A stretch of DNA of 64,000 nucleotides from Cricetibacter osteomyelitidis (GTDB lineage Bacteria > Pseudomonadota > Gammaproteobacteria > Enterobacterales > Pasteurellaceae). The notes under the pieces were generated by a model that ran no database searches, was not told the DNA's origin, and saw nothing but the letters and a program-made list of their open reading frames with translations. Where the stretch lies: positions 124,001-188,000 of the forward strand of contig NZ_SLYB01000001.1 in the NCBI RefSeq assembly GCF_004340985.1, in the 5' to 3' direction. Each line of letters starts with the position of its first letter. Position 1 is the stretch's first letter. Below are positions 38,474-47,315 of the stretch, piece after piece. The translations under genes were made by a program, and so were the position numbers.

Positions 38474-39715
38474 ATGAATAAAAATAAATCACCTTCTTTA
38501 TTGGGCGGTGCAATGATTATTGCGGGTGGCACTATTGGTGCGGGAATGTTGGCGAACCCGACTTCTACTGCCGGTGTTTGGTTTTTGGGTTCATTGATTA
38601 TTTTAATTTATACCTGGTTTTGTATGACTACATCAGGCTTAATGGTGCTGGAAGCGAACCTGCATTATCCTACCGGAGCGAGTTTCGATACCATTGTGAA
38701 AGACTTGCTTGGCAAAGGCTGGAATGTGTTAAACGGCTTATCGCTGGCTTTTGTGTTGTATATTCTGACTTATGCTTATGTTACATCCGGCGGCGGAATT
38801 ACAGAAGGATTTATTAATCAATTATTTACGGTTGAAATCGGGCGAAGTGCCGGTTCGTTGATTTTCTGTATTGTACTGGCGGCGGTTGTGTGGATTTCCA
38901 CTAAAGCGGTGGATCGCTTCAGTACGGTACTAATTATCGGTATGGTGATTGCTTTTGTGCTTTCCGTTGTAGGATTGGTGTCGTCCGTGAAGCCGGAAGT
39001 GTTATTTGATGAAATGGTAAAATCAGAACCACAATATTGGTCTTATGTGTTGGTAGCGTTGCCGGTATGTTTGGTGTCTTTCGGCTTTCATCAAAATGTG
39101 CCTAGTTTGGTGAAATATTATAACCGCAACGGTAAACAAGTGATGAAAGCGGTGTTTATCGGCACGACTATTGCTTTGATGATTTATGTGTTATGGCAGC
39201 TGGCGATTCAAGGCAATTTGCCTCGCAGTGAATTTGCTCCGGTAATCGCTAAAGGCGGTGATGTGGCGGCATTGCTTGATGCACTGAGCAAATATATTCA
39301 AACGGATTATATTGCAACCGTCTTGCGTTTCTTTGCGTATTTTGCCATTGCAACCTCTTTCCTTGGTGTGACTTTGGGATTATTTGACTATATTGCGGAT
39401 TTATTCAAATTTGACGACAGCACCGGCGGTCGCACCAAAACTGCATTATTAACTTTCTTACCGCCGTTGGTATTGAGTTTGTTATTCCCTTATGGGTTTG
39501 TGATCGCTATCGGTTATGCGGGATTGGCGGCAACGGTTTGGGCGGCTATCGTTCCGGCATTATTAGCCAAAGCCTGCCGTGAAAAATTTCCGGAACGCAG
39601 TTACACAGTCTATGGCGGCAATGCTATGGTGTATTTTGTGATTTTGTTCGGCGTGTTAAATATTGCAGCGCAACTTGCAATGCAATTCGGCTGGTCGCCG
39701 GTGTTTAAAGGTTGA
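38474..39715 (+). CDS. mtr: Tryptophan-specific permease Mtr
   Basis: Proton-linked tryptophan importer of the hydroxy/aromatic amino acid permease family, 413 residues with about 11 membrane segments, one fewer residue than E. coli Mtr. Closest stretches are SPSLLGGAMIIAGGTIGAGM, IYTWFCMTTSGLMVLEANLHYPTGASFDTIVKDLLGKGWN and ASFLGVTLGLFDYLADLF-like. It fits Mtr better than TyrP or TnaB. ATG 38474 has TAAGG upstream; the in-frame extension to 38372 covers the terminator and operator and is rejected. A methyltransferase gene follows after 15 bases. Confidence 0.9.
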   Translation: MNKNKSPSLLGGAMIIAGGTIGAGMLANPTSTAGVWFLGSLIILIYTWFCMTTSGLMVLEANLHYPTGASFDTIVKDLLGKGWNVLNGLSLAFVLYILTYAYVTSGGGITEGFINQLFTVEIGRSAGSLIFCIVLAAVVWISTKAVDRFSTVLIIGMVIAFVLSVVGLVSSVKPEVLFDEMVKSEPQYWSYVLVALPVCLVSFGFHQNVPSLVKYYNRNGKQVMKAVFIGTTIALMIYVLWQLAIQGNLPRSEFAPVIAKGGDVAALLDALSKYIQTDYIATVLRFFAYFAIATSFLGVTLGLFDYIADLFKFDDSTGGRTKTALLTFLPPLVLSLLFPYGFVIAIGYAGLAATVWAAIVPALLAKACREKFPERSYTVYGGNAMVYFVILFGVLNIAAQLAMQFGWSPVFKG

Positions 39716-39730
39716 TATAAAACAAAAAGT

Positions 39731-40480
39731 ATGCAAAGTGTTTATGATAAGGAAGGATTTTTCGAGCTTTATCAAAAGCTCAGACAAAATCCCATTAGCT
39801 TAAATGAAATTGTCGAAAAGCCCACAATGTTGGGCTTACTGCCCGATCTGCAAGATAAAAAATTGTTGGATTTAGGTTGCGGCACGGGTGAGCATTTGGC
39901 TTTATATTTAGCACGCGGCGCAAAATTTGTGGTAGGCGTGGATTTATCACAAACCATGCTTAATAAAGTGCGGTCAAATTTAGAAAAATTTTCCAAAAAA
40001 CCACCGCACTTTGTACTGTATCAACTGGCAATGGAAAATTTATCGGCATTGCCGGAACAGAATTTTGATGTGATCACCAGTTCCTTTGCCTTTCATTATG
40101 TACAAGATTTTCCGCAGTTACTGCAGGATATCAAAGCTAAGTTAAAATCCAACGGCACATTGATTTTTTCGCAAGAGCACCCCATTACCACCGCCCACAA
40201 AAACGGTGATCGTTGGGAAAAAGATGAAAACAAACAGCAGACTGCCTACCGTTTAAATTTCTATCGTGACGAAGGAGAACGGGATCGAAATTGGTTTAAA
40301 CAACCTTTTAAAACCTATCACCGAACGGTTTCCACGATTGTGAATAACTTGATTCAAGCGGGCTTTCAAATTGAACAATTGGAAGAGCCGATGCTGGCGG
40401 AACAACCGCAATGGCACACCGAATTTAAAGATCTGCAACATCGGCCGGTGTTGTTGTTTGTGAAGGCGAGATTGGTTTAA
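39731..40480 (+). CDS. Class I SAM-dependent methyltransferase
   Basis: Predicted methyltransferase of 249 residues in the Methyltransf_11/UbiE-like group. Motif I LLDLGCGTGEHL is at about residues 44-55, the acidic residue of motif II is in VVGVDLS, and FDVITSSFAFHYV and GTLIFSQEHP form the later motifs. It lies 15 bases after mtr with no clear ribosome binding site, so it may be coupled. The substrate is not evident. An inverted pair of uptake signals lies wholly inside its coding sequence (39966-40011) and is translated. Confidence 0.85.
   Translation: MQSVYDKEGFFELYQKLRQNPISLNEIVEKPTMLGLLPDLQDKKLLDLGCGTGEHLALYLARGAKFVVGVDLSQTMLNKVRSNLEKFSKKPPHFVLYQLAMENLSALPEQNFDVITSSFAFHYVQDFPQLLQDIKAKLKSNGTLIFSQEHPITTAHKNGDRWEKDENKQQTAYRLNFYRDEGERDRNWFKQPFKTYHRTVSTIVNNLIQAGFQIEQLEEPMLAEQPQWHTEFKDLQHRPVLLFVKARLV
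39966..40011 (+). repeat. Inverted uptake-signal pair inside the methyltransferase gene
   Basis: AAGTGCGGT (39966-39974) and ACCGCACTT (40003-40011) face each other in frame, coding KVR and PHF. Facing pairs normally sit past stop codons, where they end transcription; here the stem would form in mid-gene. Confidence 0.85.
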
Positions 40481-40645
40481 ATGTTATTTCATAGTAGACA
40501 AAATTGTTTTTTTGAGATCCTATGCCAGTAATATTTAAGTTAAATTATTTGTCCGGATGTTACGGAGTTGAGCATATTGTAAAAATACAAATGGTTGATT
40601 TGCTTTAAAATTAACAAAAAATTTTCATTTTGTGTTAAGAATAGC

Positions 40646-40674
40646 TTGACATAGAATGTTTTCTCTCTTCTAAT
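40646..40674 (+). promoter_or_regulatory. Promoter of the small membrane protein gene
   Basis: A perfect TTGACA (40646-40651), a 17-base gap and TCTAAT (40669-40674, 5 of 6) make a strong sigma70 promoter, about 35 bases before the ribosome binding site of the next gene. Confidence 0.7.
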
Positions 40675-40714
40675 GGGGTAGCTTATTTTACTTAACATAC
40701 TGAGGAGAAAAACA

Positions 40715-41107
40715 ATGAGCATTCTCGCTAAAACATTTGGTGGATTATCAAAAAGTTACTATGTAAGGCAATTTTTATTCGGGCTACTTTTCTATGCTTT
40801 GATACTTTTTTTCAGCCGTGAGATGTGGAATAGTGGCAATATACAAGGCTCTATTACCACTGCCATTTTTGGATTGATTTCCTTGCTGCTTTACCCTTAT
40901 TCCCGTTTCGTTTATGAATCCATTGTGGAATATATTATGGGGAATAATGTCTTTATGATAAACGCTATTTTAATGTTAATCGTAAAATTTATAATAATGC
41001 TGATATGTTTCTATTTTAGTATTTTTATTGCACCTATAGGTTTATTATATCTTTATTTTTATCATTCAAAAAAAGAAAAAGCATTAACACAGCAGAACCA
41101 AGATTAA
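40715..41107 (+). CDS. Small membrane protein of unknown function
   Basis: A 130-residue protein with three to four predicted membrane segments (about 19-36, 43-62, 78-98 and 100-116) and a charged C-terminal tail (YHSKKEKALTQQNQD). I do not recognise its family. It is well supported as a gene by a near-consensus promoter at 40646-40674 and a GAGGAG ribosome binding site. It is monocistronic, followed by an uptake signal (41119-41127) and the IS3 remnant. Its A/T-rich composition is like the core genome rather than the GC-richer sulfatase genes that follow. Confidence 0.75.
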   Translation: MSILAKTFGGLSKSYYVRQFLFGLLFYALILFFSREMWNSGNIQGSITTAIFGLISLLLYPYSRFVYESIVEYIMGNNVFMINAILMLIVKFIIMLICFYFSIFIAPIGLLYLYFYHSKKEKALTQQNQD

Positions 41108-41109
41108 AG

Positions 41110-41256
41110 TTAAATAAAAAGTGCGGTTAATTTTGACCGCTTTTTTTGGAATTTGTAATATGTCGCACTAGATATGCCATATTTACGGCAAACATCTTTA
41201 ACCATCATACCTGCTTTCGCTTCTTTCAGTACCGCAATGGTTTGAGATTCACTCAT
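41110..41256 (-). pseudogene. Remnant of an IS3-family transposase OrfA
   Basis: On the minus strand from ATG 41256 the frame reads MSESQTIAVLKEAKAGMMVK, DVCRKYGISSATYYKF and QKK, the helix-turn-helix start of IS3-family OrfA. A KRKR tract just before it is also typical (KRKRMSESQ). The similarity then stops and the frame runs through an uptake signal to a stop after 48 codons. OrfB and both insertion-sequence ends are missing. The break coincides with AGCGGTCAAAATTAACCGCACTT, so the deletion may have happened at the uptake-signal hairpin. Confidence 0.8.
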
Positions 41257-41331
41257 TCGTTTTCTCTTGGTTTTGTTGAAATATTCTATTATGGAGTTGT
41301 GTTATTTTAGCGAGGAATTACATAGCCACAA

Positions 41332-42135
41332 TCACCCCCTCACCCAATAAACCCCCAAGGTATAAACGGCGATAAAAAGCAAGATTCCGCCGAGTAATTT
41401 CTGCGTAAGAGCCGGTGGCAAGCAACGGCGGAGTTTCATTGAGAAAAAGCCAGTGATCATTGCACTAAATACCACAATGGCGACAATGGCGAAATTTACA
41501 TAGCCGATTTGCCAGCTGTTTGGCAAATAAAAGGGCGGGGTTTTGGCGAGATAGCCGTAGAGACTGCCTGTGCCGCCTAGGATCATCATTGTGTTGGTGT
41601 AAGGGGCGATTTGGCGGGGTTGAACGCTGTTTAATTGGCTGATAAGCGGTGCCATAATCGAGCCGCCGCCAATGCCGGTCATTCCCGCAATCGAGCCGCC
41701 GAGCAGGCATAGTCCCATTCCTTTTATCAGGTCATTGCCGTTTGCCGAATGGGGCTTGGCGGCTTGGGAGCGAGACAGAGTTTTGAATGCCAACAGGCTT
41801 AATGTGCCGATAAAAAGGCTGATAATGGCGAGATCCGGCACATAAAAGCTGCTTTCAAAGCCGATTTGCACGCCGATGATCATTGCGATTGACCAGCACA
41901 ATACCGATTTGAAATTGATCGGAATATGCTGTTTGTAAAAATAGACAAGGTTAATCAATGCCGAGCCGATCACAATCGTCAGGGAGGTGGCGGCAACCAT
42001 TGGCAAAGGGAAATCGGGGAATAGGGTGTAGAGCAGCGGCACCATTAACACGCCGCCACCAATGCCGAACACAGCGGACATTATATTGGTCATTACGCCA
42101 CACAAAATTAAAATCAAAATTAGCGAAAGGTTCAT
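41332..42135 (-). CDS. TSUP (TauE/SafE) family anion exporter
   Basis: Integral membrane protein of 267 residues with eight or so membrane segments. The two family repeats begin FGIGGGVLMVPLL (about 23-35) and TGIGGGSIMAPLI (about 153-165). TSUP proteins export sulfite, sulfoacetate or related anions. It is divergent from the symporter/sulfatase operon, with which it shares a control region containing a CRP site. Removal of sulfate or sulfite released by the sulfatase is a reasonable role, by context only. A GAGAG ribosome binding site precedes the ATG. Confidence 0.88.
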   Translation of the reverse strand: MNLSLILILILCGVMTNIMSAVFGIGGGVLMVPLLYTLFPDFPLPMVAATSLTIVIGSALINLVYFYKQHIPINFKSVLCWSIAMIIGVQIGFESSFYVPDLAIISLFIGTLSLLAFKTLSRSQAAKPHSANGNDLIKGMGLCLLGGSIAGMTGIGGGSIMAPLISQLNSVQPRQIAPYTNTMMILGGTGSLYGYLAKTPPFYLPNSWQIGYVNFAIVAIVVFSAMITGFFSMKLRRCLPPALTQKLLGGILLFIAVYTLGVYWVRG

Positions 42136-42235
42136 TGTTTACTCTCTTTTTACTCTTCGTTTTGCACATTATCGGTGGCTGCTCGGCATTGGGTTTATGA
42201 TCCTGCTCATATTGGCTGAAAAATAATGTCAATTT

Positions 42236-42251
42236 TGTGATCTTGATCACA
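42236..42251. promoter_or_regulatory. CRP site in the TSUP/symporter divergent region
   Basis: TGTGA-N6-TCACA, perfect in both halves, lies between the TSUP gene and the SSS symporter. It suggests catabolite control of the sulfatase operon. Confidence 0.75.
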
Positions 42252-42334
42252 TTGCATTTATGATAATGGTCATAATTGTTTATTTTTCGTTGCATTATGC
42301 TAAAGCCGTATTCATTTCAAGCGAGGAGAACAAA

Positions 42335-44017
42335 ATGTTGATGACTATCGTCAGTTTTTTGCTCGTAACGGGCATTGTAGGGTTTATTTCGTGGCAGAAA
42401 ACCAAAGATGATGATTTAAGCACATCCAAGGGGTATTTCTTAGCCGGTCGGGGCTTGAGCGGCTTGGTCATCGGTTGTTCAATGGTGCTGACTTCGTTAT
42501 CCACGGAGCAGCTTATCGGCGTGAACGCCGTCTCTTATAAGGGCAATTTTTCGATCATTGCGTGGACGGTACAATCGGTCATTCCGTTGTGTTTTTTGGC
42601 TCTTTATCTGTTGCCGAAATACATTAAAAACGGCTACACCACCATTCCGGAATTTTTTGAAAACCGCTTTGACCGCCAAACACGGCTGATAATGTCGGCA
42701 CTGTTTTTAGTGTTCTATCTTTTTATCGTGATTCCGACCGCACTTTATACCGGTGCAATCGCCTTCAATAAGATTTTCAATCTGGAAACCGTGTTTGGGC
42801 TAACCTATGCCGAATCCATTGTTTATACGGTAGTGGCAATCGGCATTGTCGGGGCAGCGTATGCGGTATTCGGCGGCTTAAAAGCGGTGGCGGTATCCGA
42901 TACGATCAACGCCGTGATTTTGGTCATCGGGGCGTTGCTCGTGCCGATTTTTGCCTTGATTTATCTCGGCAACGGCAGCTTTAGCGAAGGGTTAAGCATT
43001 ATTGGCAATAACCATATCGAAAAATTTAATGCCATTGGCGGAGCTGATGACGCTGTGCCTTGGCAGGCGATGTTTACCGGTATTTTAATCGTCAATTTCT
43101 TCTATTGGACAACCAACCAAGCCATTGTACAACGTGCGTTGGGGGCGAGAGATTTACAAGCGGGTCAAAAAGGGATTTTAATTGCAGCACTTTTCCTATT
43201 AACCTTGCCGATTATCTTAAACTTACCCGGCTTGTTAAGTTTCCATATTTTAGGCGACGGCGTAGAACCAATGGACGCATCATATCCGACCTTGGTAAAC
43301 CGTGTATTGCCAACCTTTTTACAGGGCTTCTTTATTGCCGCATTATTCGGGGCAATTTTAAGTACCTTTAACTCCTTCTTAAATTCAGCGGCAACCATTT
43401 ACTGCAAAGATTTATTGCCGTCTATCAGCAAAAAAACCTTCTCTGAGCAGGAATTGATCCGCCACGCCAAAAAAGTGTCAGCAGTAATGGCGGTGCTAAC
43501 AATGATTATCGGGCCGTTGTTAATGTTCGGCACAGACGGCATTTTCCTATTAACCAAACGCTTTGCCGGCTTTGTGAACATTCCGATTGTCGCCCTTTTC
43601 GCCGTGGGCTTGTTTAACAAAACCGTGTCCGGCGTTGCCGCCCGCATTGCCTTGTTATTACACGTTGTGCTTTATTTCTCTATCGTTTGGGTATTTAATG
43701 TTAAAGTGAATTTCGTGTATGTAATGGCGGCATTGTTTGTATTTGATGTGGTGGTAATGTTAGTGCTAGGGCAATTCTTGAAACGTGAACCTTACCAAGA
43801 AAGCAAAGAGAACAAAGACGGCGTGGATCTCACCCCGTGGCGTTATGCCCCGATGACCGTGGTATCCTTAGTGTTAGGCTTAATCGCATTGCATATCTTA
43901 CTTTCTCCGCTAGGGCTTGCTTCTGCAAGCGGTCAGCCGCTGCTCATTTTAGGCATTTATGCCGTGTTGCAACTGTTGGTGGTGGTATTAATGGCAAGAA
44001 AAGGGGCTAAACAATGA
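42335..44017 (+). CDS. Sodium:solute symporter (SSS family, YidK-like)
   Basis: Inner-membrane Na+-coupled transporter of 560 residues with about 13-14 segments. [17 protein letters not shown] is the SSS start, [18 protein letters not shown] the first unwound helix region, and [22 protein letters not shown] the sodium-site helix area. It resembles the sugar-type branch that includes E. coli YidK, which also neighbours a sulfatase gene (yidJ). ATG 42335 follows GAGGAG at the right spacing; the longer frame to 42260 is rejected. The sulfatase gene overlaps its stop by 4 bases. The likely cargo is a sulfated sugar. Confidence 0.9.
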   Translation: MLMTIVSFLLVTGIVGFISWQKTKDDDLSTSKGYFLAGRGLSGLVIGCSMVLTSLSTEQLIGVNAVSYKGNFSIIAWTVQSVIPLCFLALYLLPKYIKNGYTTIPEFFENRFDRQTRLIMSALFLVFYLFIVIPTALYTGAIAFNKIFNLETVFGLTYAESIVYTVVAIGIVGAAYAVFGGLKAVAVSDTINAVILVIGALLVPIFALIYLGNGSFSEGLSIIGNNHIEKFNAIGGADDAVPWQAMFTGILIVNFFYWTTNQAIVQRALGARDLQAGQKGILIAALFLLTLPIILNLPGLLSFHILGDGVEPMDASYPTLVNRVLPTFLQGFFIAALFGAILSTFNSFLNSAATIYCKDLLPSISKKTFSEQELIRHAKKVSAVMAVLTMIIGPLLMFGTDGIFLLTKRFAGFVNIPIVALFAVGLFNKTVSGVAARIALLLHVVLYFSIVWVFNVKVNFVYVMAALFVFDVVVMLVLGQFLKREPYQESKENKDGVDLTPWRYAPMTVVSLVLGLIALHILLSPLGLASASGQPLLILGIYAVLQLLVVVLMARKGAKQ

Positions 44018-45459
44018 ATATAATGTATATTTTGTTGGATCAGGTTCGCAAGGATATGCTCGGCACATACGGGCATAACATCGTCAAAACACCTAATCTG
44101 GATCGACTTGCCGAGCAGGGCATCCGCTTCAATAATGCGTTTACGCCGGCTTCAGTGTGCGGGCCGGCACGCACGTCCTTGTTTACCGGTTTAATGCCGT
44201 CTTCCCACGGCATTATCAAAAACGGCGAAAAAGGCGGCACGGGCGAAATCAGCCGCCAAGCCCCGAATATCGCCAAACTGGACGGCTATAACTGTTATGT
44301 AGTTGGGAAATGGCACGTTGGCACGAAATCCGTACCGGAAGATTATGACATCAAAGGGCATAATTTTGACGGCTACGGCTATCCGGGCAGCGGCGTGTAT
44401 AAAAATTTGGTATTTAACCAGCCACCAACCCATTCCAACCGTTACCACGAATGGTTGCTTGAAAAAGGCTACGAGATCCCCGAAGTCAGCTGTGCCTATT
44501 TTGGCGACAATCTGCATTTACGGGTGCAGGAATTGTGCGGTCTGCTATCCGGCACGAAAGAGCAAACCATTCCTTATTTTATTATTGATGAAGCGAAAAA
44601 ATATATCGATCAATCCCTAGCGGAAGGCAAACCGTTTTTCACTTGGATCAACTTCTGGGGGCCGCATACCCCGTGCATTGTGCCTGAGCCTTATTATTCA
44701 ATGTACAACCCCGAAGACGTGGTGCTAGACGAGAGCTTTTTTAAACCGCTTGAGAACAAACCGGGGCATTTCCGCACCATTTCAAAAATGTGGGGAATGT
44801 GGGAAGCCGATGAAGCACGCTGGAAGGAAGTGATCACGAAGTTCTGGGGCTACATCAGCTTAATTGATGATGCCATTGGCGAATTGCTGGACTATCTGGC
44901 GGAAAAAGGCATTGACGAACAAACCTTTATTGTCGCCACCGCCGATCACGGTGATGCAATGGGGGCGCATCGAATGATTGAAAAAGGCGAATTTATGTTC
45001 GACACTACCTACAATATCCCTTTGATCGTTCGAGATCCGCAAGCCACCCGAGTGAATAAACAAGATGACAATCTGGTCTATCTGCACGATTTAACATCAA
45101 CGGTCTATGACATCGCCAACCAGCCGATCCCACAAGCCTTTGAAGGCGAAAGCCTATTGCCGATTGTGCGTGAAAATCGGGCAAATAACCGCAAAGGCGT
45201 ATTAGGGCAGCTTGCCGGCCATTTCGTCTATTTCGAGCAGCGAATGTGGCGGCGTAAGGATTATAAATTGGTGTTCAACGCCACCGATCTGTGCGAACTT
45301 TATGACATCCGCCAAGATCCGCTGGAAATGCACAATCTGTTTTATGACGAACGTTATCGGGCGATCAAACAGGAAATGCTGGAAGAAATGCGGCAGGAAA
45401 TGAAAAAATTAAATGATCCGCTGGAGAATTGGGTATATCGTATTATCAATGAGATTTAG
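44014..45459 (+). CDS. Type I Cys sulfatase
   Basis: Arylsulfatase-superfamily hydrolase of 481 residues that frees sulfate from a sulfated (probably carbohydrate) substrate. The formylglycine precursor is Cys49 in C-G-P-A-R (residues 49-53), followed by [14 protein letters not shown] supplies the first metal aspartate (Asp9), and [12 protein letters not shown] is the late metal site. The cysteine form needs an anaerobic maturase, which is encoded two genes downstream. No signal peptide is seen, so it acts in the cytoplasm on an imported substrate. ATGA overlap with the symporter stop implies coupled translation. Visibly GC-richer than genes before 41 kb. Confidence 0.93.
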   Translation: MNIMYILLDQVRKDMLGTYGHNIVKTPNLDRLAEQGIRFNNAFTPASVCGPARTSLFTGLMPSSHGIIKNGEKGGTGEISRQAPNIAKLDGYNCYVVGKWHVGTKSVPEDYDIKGHNFDGYGYPGSGVYKNLVFNQPPTHSNRYHEWLLEKGYEIPEVSCAYFGDNLHLRVQELCGLLSGTKEQTIPYFIIDEAKKYIDQSLAEGKPFFTWINFWGPHTPCIVPEPYYSMYNPEDVVLDESFFKPLENKPGHFRTISKMWGMWEADEARWKEVITKFWGYISLIDDAIGELLDYLAEKGIDEQTFIVATADHGDAMGAHRMIEKGEFMFDTTYNIPLIVRDPQATRVNKQDDNLVYLHDLTSTVYDIANQPIPQAFEGESLLPIVRENRANNRKGVLGQLAGHFVYFEQRMWRRKDYKLVFNATDLCELYDIRQDPLEMHNLFYDERYRAIKQEMLEEMRQEMKKLNDPLENWVYRIINEI

Positions 45460-45479
45460 GATAAATACGCAATATAATA

Positions 45480-45512
45480 CAAATGCACAAAATATTATTT
45501 TTTGTGCATTTG
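45480..45512. repeat. 13-bp inverted repeat between sulfatase and regulator
   Basis: CAAATGCACAAAA (45480-45492) faces its exact complement TTTTGTGCATTTG (45500-45512) over seven bases. The T-tract is inside the right arm rather than after it, so it may be an operator (for example of the next gene's product) or a terminator of the sulfatase transcript. An uptake signal follows at 45544-45552. Confidence 0.55.
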
Positions 45513-45571
45513 TTGCATAATATCGAAAACACTCTGAATTTCGACCGCACTTTTCATTAACAGGACTAACT

Positions 45572-46171
45572 ATGACCGCCCCTTACCTTTTACCGAACAA
45601 CCTAACCCATTGCCGCCTTAATCATTTGCATCAAATGAAAAAAGGCACGTCAATTTATAATCAGGGGGAAACCGCCCACGTTTTTTATTATCTCAACGCC
45701 GGGCTGGTCGGGCTGTATCACACCTTGGATAACGGCAAAGAAAGTCTGGTGCGGCTTTATTGCCAAGGGGATTATTTCGGCTTCCGCACGTTATTCGGGC
45801 AGGACGATCAGCACTATCATTGCAATGCGAAAGTGTTGATTGATGCCGACTTAACCCAAATCAAGCCGGATAATATCGAGCAATTTTTCCTGCACAACAA
45901 CGCATTAAGCCGCTTTTTATTGCAAACCTTGGCGAAGGAATTACGCGAAGCGGAGCAACGGTTGGCGAAAAGTGCCTATTTACGCACCCTTGATCGTGTG
46001 ATCGATAGCCTTTATTTTTTAACCACCCACTTCCCCTACTATAATTGGACGTACCGTGAAATCGCTGAATATGCCGGCTGCGAAACGGAAACCGCCATTC
46101 GCATCGGCAAAGAGCTGAAACAAAAAGGCTTGTTTACCGAGCTCTTCCCCCAACCGCAACGGGGAAAATAG
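45572..46171 (+). CDS. Crp/Fnr-family transcription regulator
   Basis: A 199-residue regulator. The N-terminal cyclic nucleotide-binding-like barrel covers about 15-110 (IYNQGETAHVFYYLNAGLVGLYHTL, YCQGDYFGFRTLF). The C-terminal winged helix-turn-helix covers about 140-195 (WTYREIAEYAGCETETAIRIGKELKQKGLF). The FNR iron-sulfur cysteines are absent. Its place between sulfatase and maturase suggests it is the local regulator of the sulfatase genes, with the inverted repeat just upstream as a possible target. The ligand is unknown. Only 4 bases separate it from the maturase gene. Confidence 0.88.
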   Translation: MTAPYLLPNNLTHCRLNHLHQMKKGTSIYNQGETAHVFYYLNAGLVGLYHTLDNGKESLVRLYCQGDYFGFRTLFGQDDQHYHCNAKVLIDADLTQIKPDNIEQFFLHNNALSRFLLQTLAKELREAEQRLAKSAYLRTLDRVIDSLYFLTTHFPYYNWTYREIAEYAGCETETAIRIGKELKQKGLFTELFPQPQRGK

Positions 46172-46175
46172 CCCA

Positions 46176-47315
46176 ATGTCCTTTTTTGCCCCCCGCCCCG
46201 ATTTTCGCCTAATGGCAAAGCCAAGCAGCTTCCATTGCAATATTCAGTGCGAATACTGTTTTTATCTGGAAAAATCCCACTATTTCGGCGAAAAAACGCC
46301 TTTTATGTCGCCCGACACCCTGAAAAATTATATAAAAAACTACATTCAATCCCAGCCGGGCAATCGGGTGGAATTTGTCTGGCAGGGCGGCGAACCGACG
46401 TTATTGGGGCTGGATTTCTTCAAAAGAGCGGTCGATTTTCAGCAAGAATTTGCCAAGGGCAAACTCATCAGCAACGCTTTTCAAACCAACGGCATTGCCT
46501 TAAACACACAATGGGCGGCATTTTTCAAGCAATATCAATTTCTAATCGGCTTATCCATTGACGGCTTAAGTGCGGTGCATAACCGCTACCGCATTACCGC
46601 CAGCGGCAACCCGACCTTTGAAAAAGCGGTGCGGGCAATGGCGTTATTGCAGCAATATCAGGTGGATTTTAATACGCTCACGGTGGTAAACGCACAGAAC
46701 TGGCAAAAGGGCAAAGAAACCTACCTTGCCTTAAAAGCCCTAGGCTCAACCTTTATGCAGTTTATTCCGGTTGTGGAGCGGATCGGCAATCGCGTAACCG
46801 ATTTTTCCGTGCCGCAAAACGGCTACGGGCAATTTTTATTTGATGTGTTTCAACAATGGTATCAGGAAGATGTGGGGCGGATTTTTGTACTGGAATTTGA
46901 TAACCTGCTCGGGCAATGGCTGGGCTACCCGTCAAGCAGCTGCATTTATCAGCCCGTTTGCGGAAAATCTTTGGTGGTGGAAGCCAACGGCGATGTGTAT
47001 GCCTGCGATCATTATGTGTACCCCGATTACCGACTGGGCAATTTAAATCAGCAACCGTTGGCGGAGATTGTGCAATCGCCCCAACAGCAGCAATTCGGCG
47101 AACAAAAAGCGGCGTTGGACACACAATGCCGCCAATGTGAATTTCAACCGTTATGTTACGGCGGCTGCCCGAAACATCGCTTTGTGCCTCTTGAAAATGA
47201 AACGGAAAAACATAACTACTTATGCCAATCTTACCGTTATTTTTTCCGCCAAACCGCCCCTTATATGCAACAAATGTGTCAACAAATTCAAGGAGTTAAA
47301 CCCAATGGACATTAA
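46176..47315 (+). CDS. Anaerobic sulfatase maturase (radical SAM, anSME-like)
   Basis: Radical SAM enzyme of 379 residues that oxidises the active-site cysteine of sulfatases to formylglycine without oxygen. The SAM-cluster motif is C21-x3-C25-x2-C28 (CNIQCEYCF), followed by WQGGEPTLLGLDFF. The C-terminal SPASM region has the expected cysteines in CIYQPVCGKSLVVE, VYACDHYVYPDYRLGN and CRQCEFQPLCYGGCPKHRF. It matches the Cys-type sulfatase two genes upstream, its probable client. The mutarotase gene starts 11 bases before its stop. GC-richer composition is shared with its neighbours. Confidence 0.93.
   Translation: MSFFAPRPDFRLMAKPSSFHCNIQCEYCFYLEKSHYFGEKTPFMSPDTLKNYIKNYIQSQPGNRVEFVWQGGEPTLLGLDFFKRAVDFQQEFAKGKLISNAFQTNGIALNTQWAAFFKQYQFLIGLSIDGLSAVHNRYRITASGNPTFEKAVRAMALLQQYQVDFNTLTVVNAQNWQKGKETYLALKALGSTFMQFIPVVERIGNRVTDFSVPQNGYGQFLFDVFQQWYQEDVGRIFVLEFDNLLGQWLGYPSSSCIYQPVCGKSLVVEANGDVYACDHYVYPDYRLGNLNQQPLAEIVQSPQQQQFGEQKAALDTQCRQCEFQPLCYGGCPKHRFVPLENETEKHNYLCQSYRYFFRQTAPYMQQMCQQIQGVKPNGH

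Noticed and set aside
42260..42334. Longer symporter frame
   Set aside because: It runs over the sequence just after the CRP site and lacks homology; GAGGAG before 42335 marks the start.
47068..47304. In-frame 5' extension of the mutarotase gene by 79 codons
   Set aside because: It is the maturase gene read in another frame; homology and the AAGGAG site support a start at 47305.
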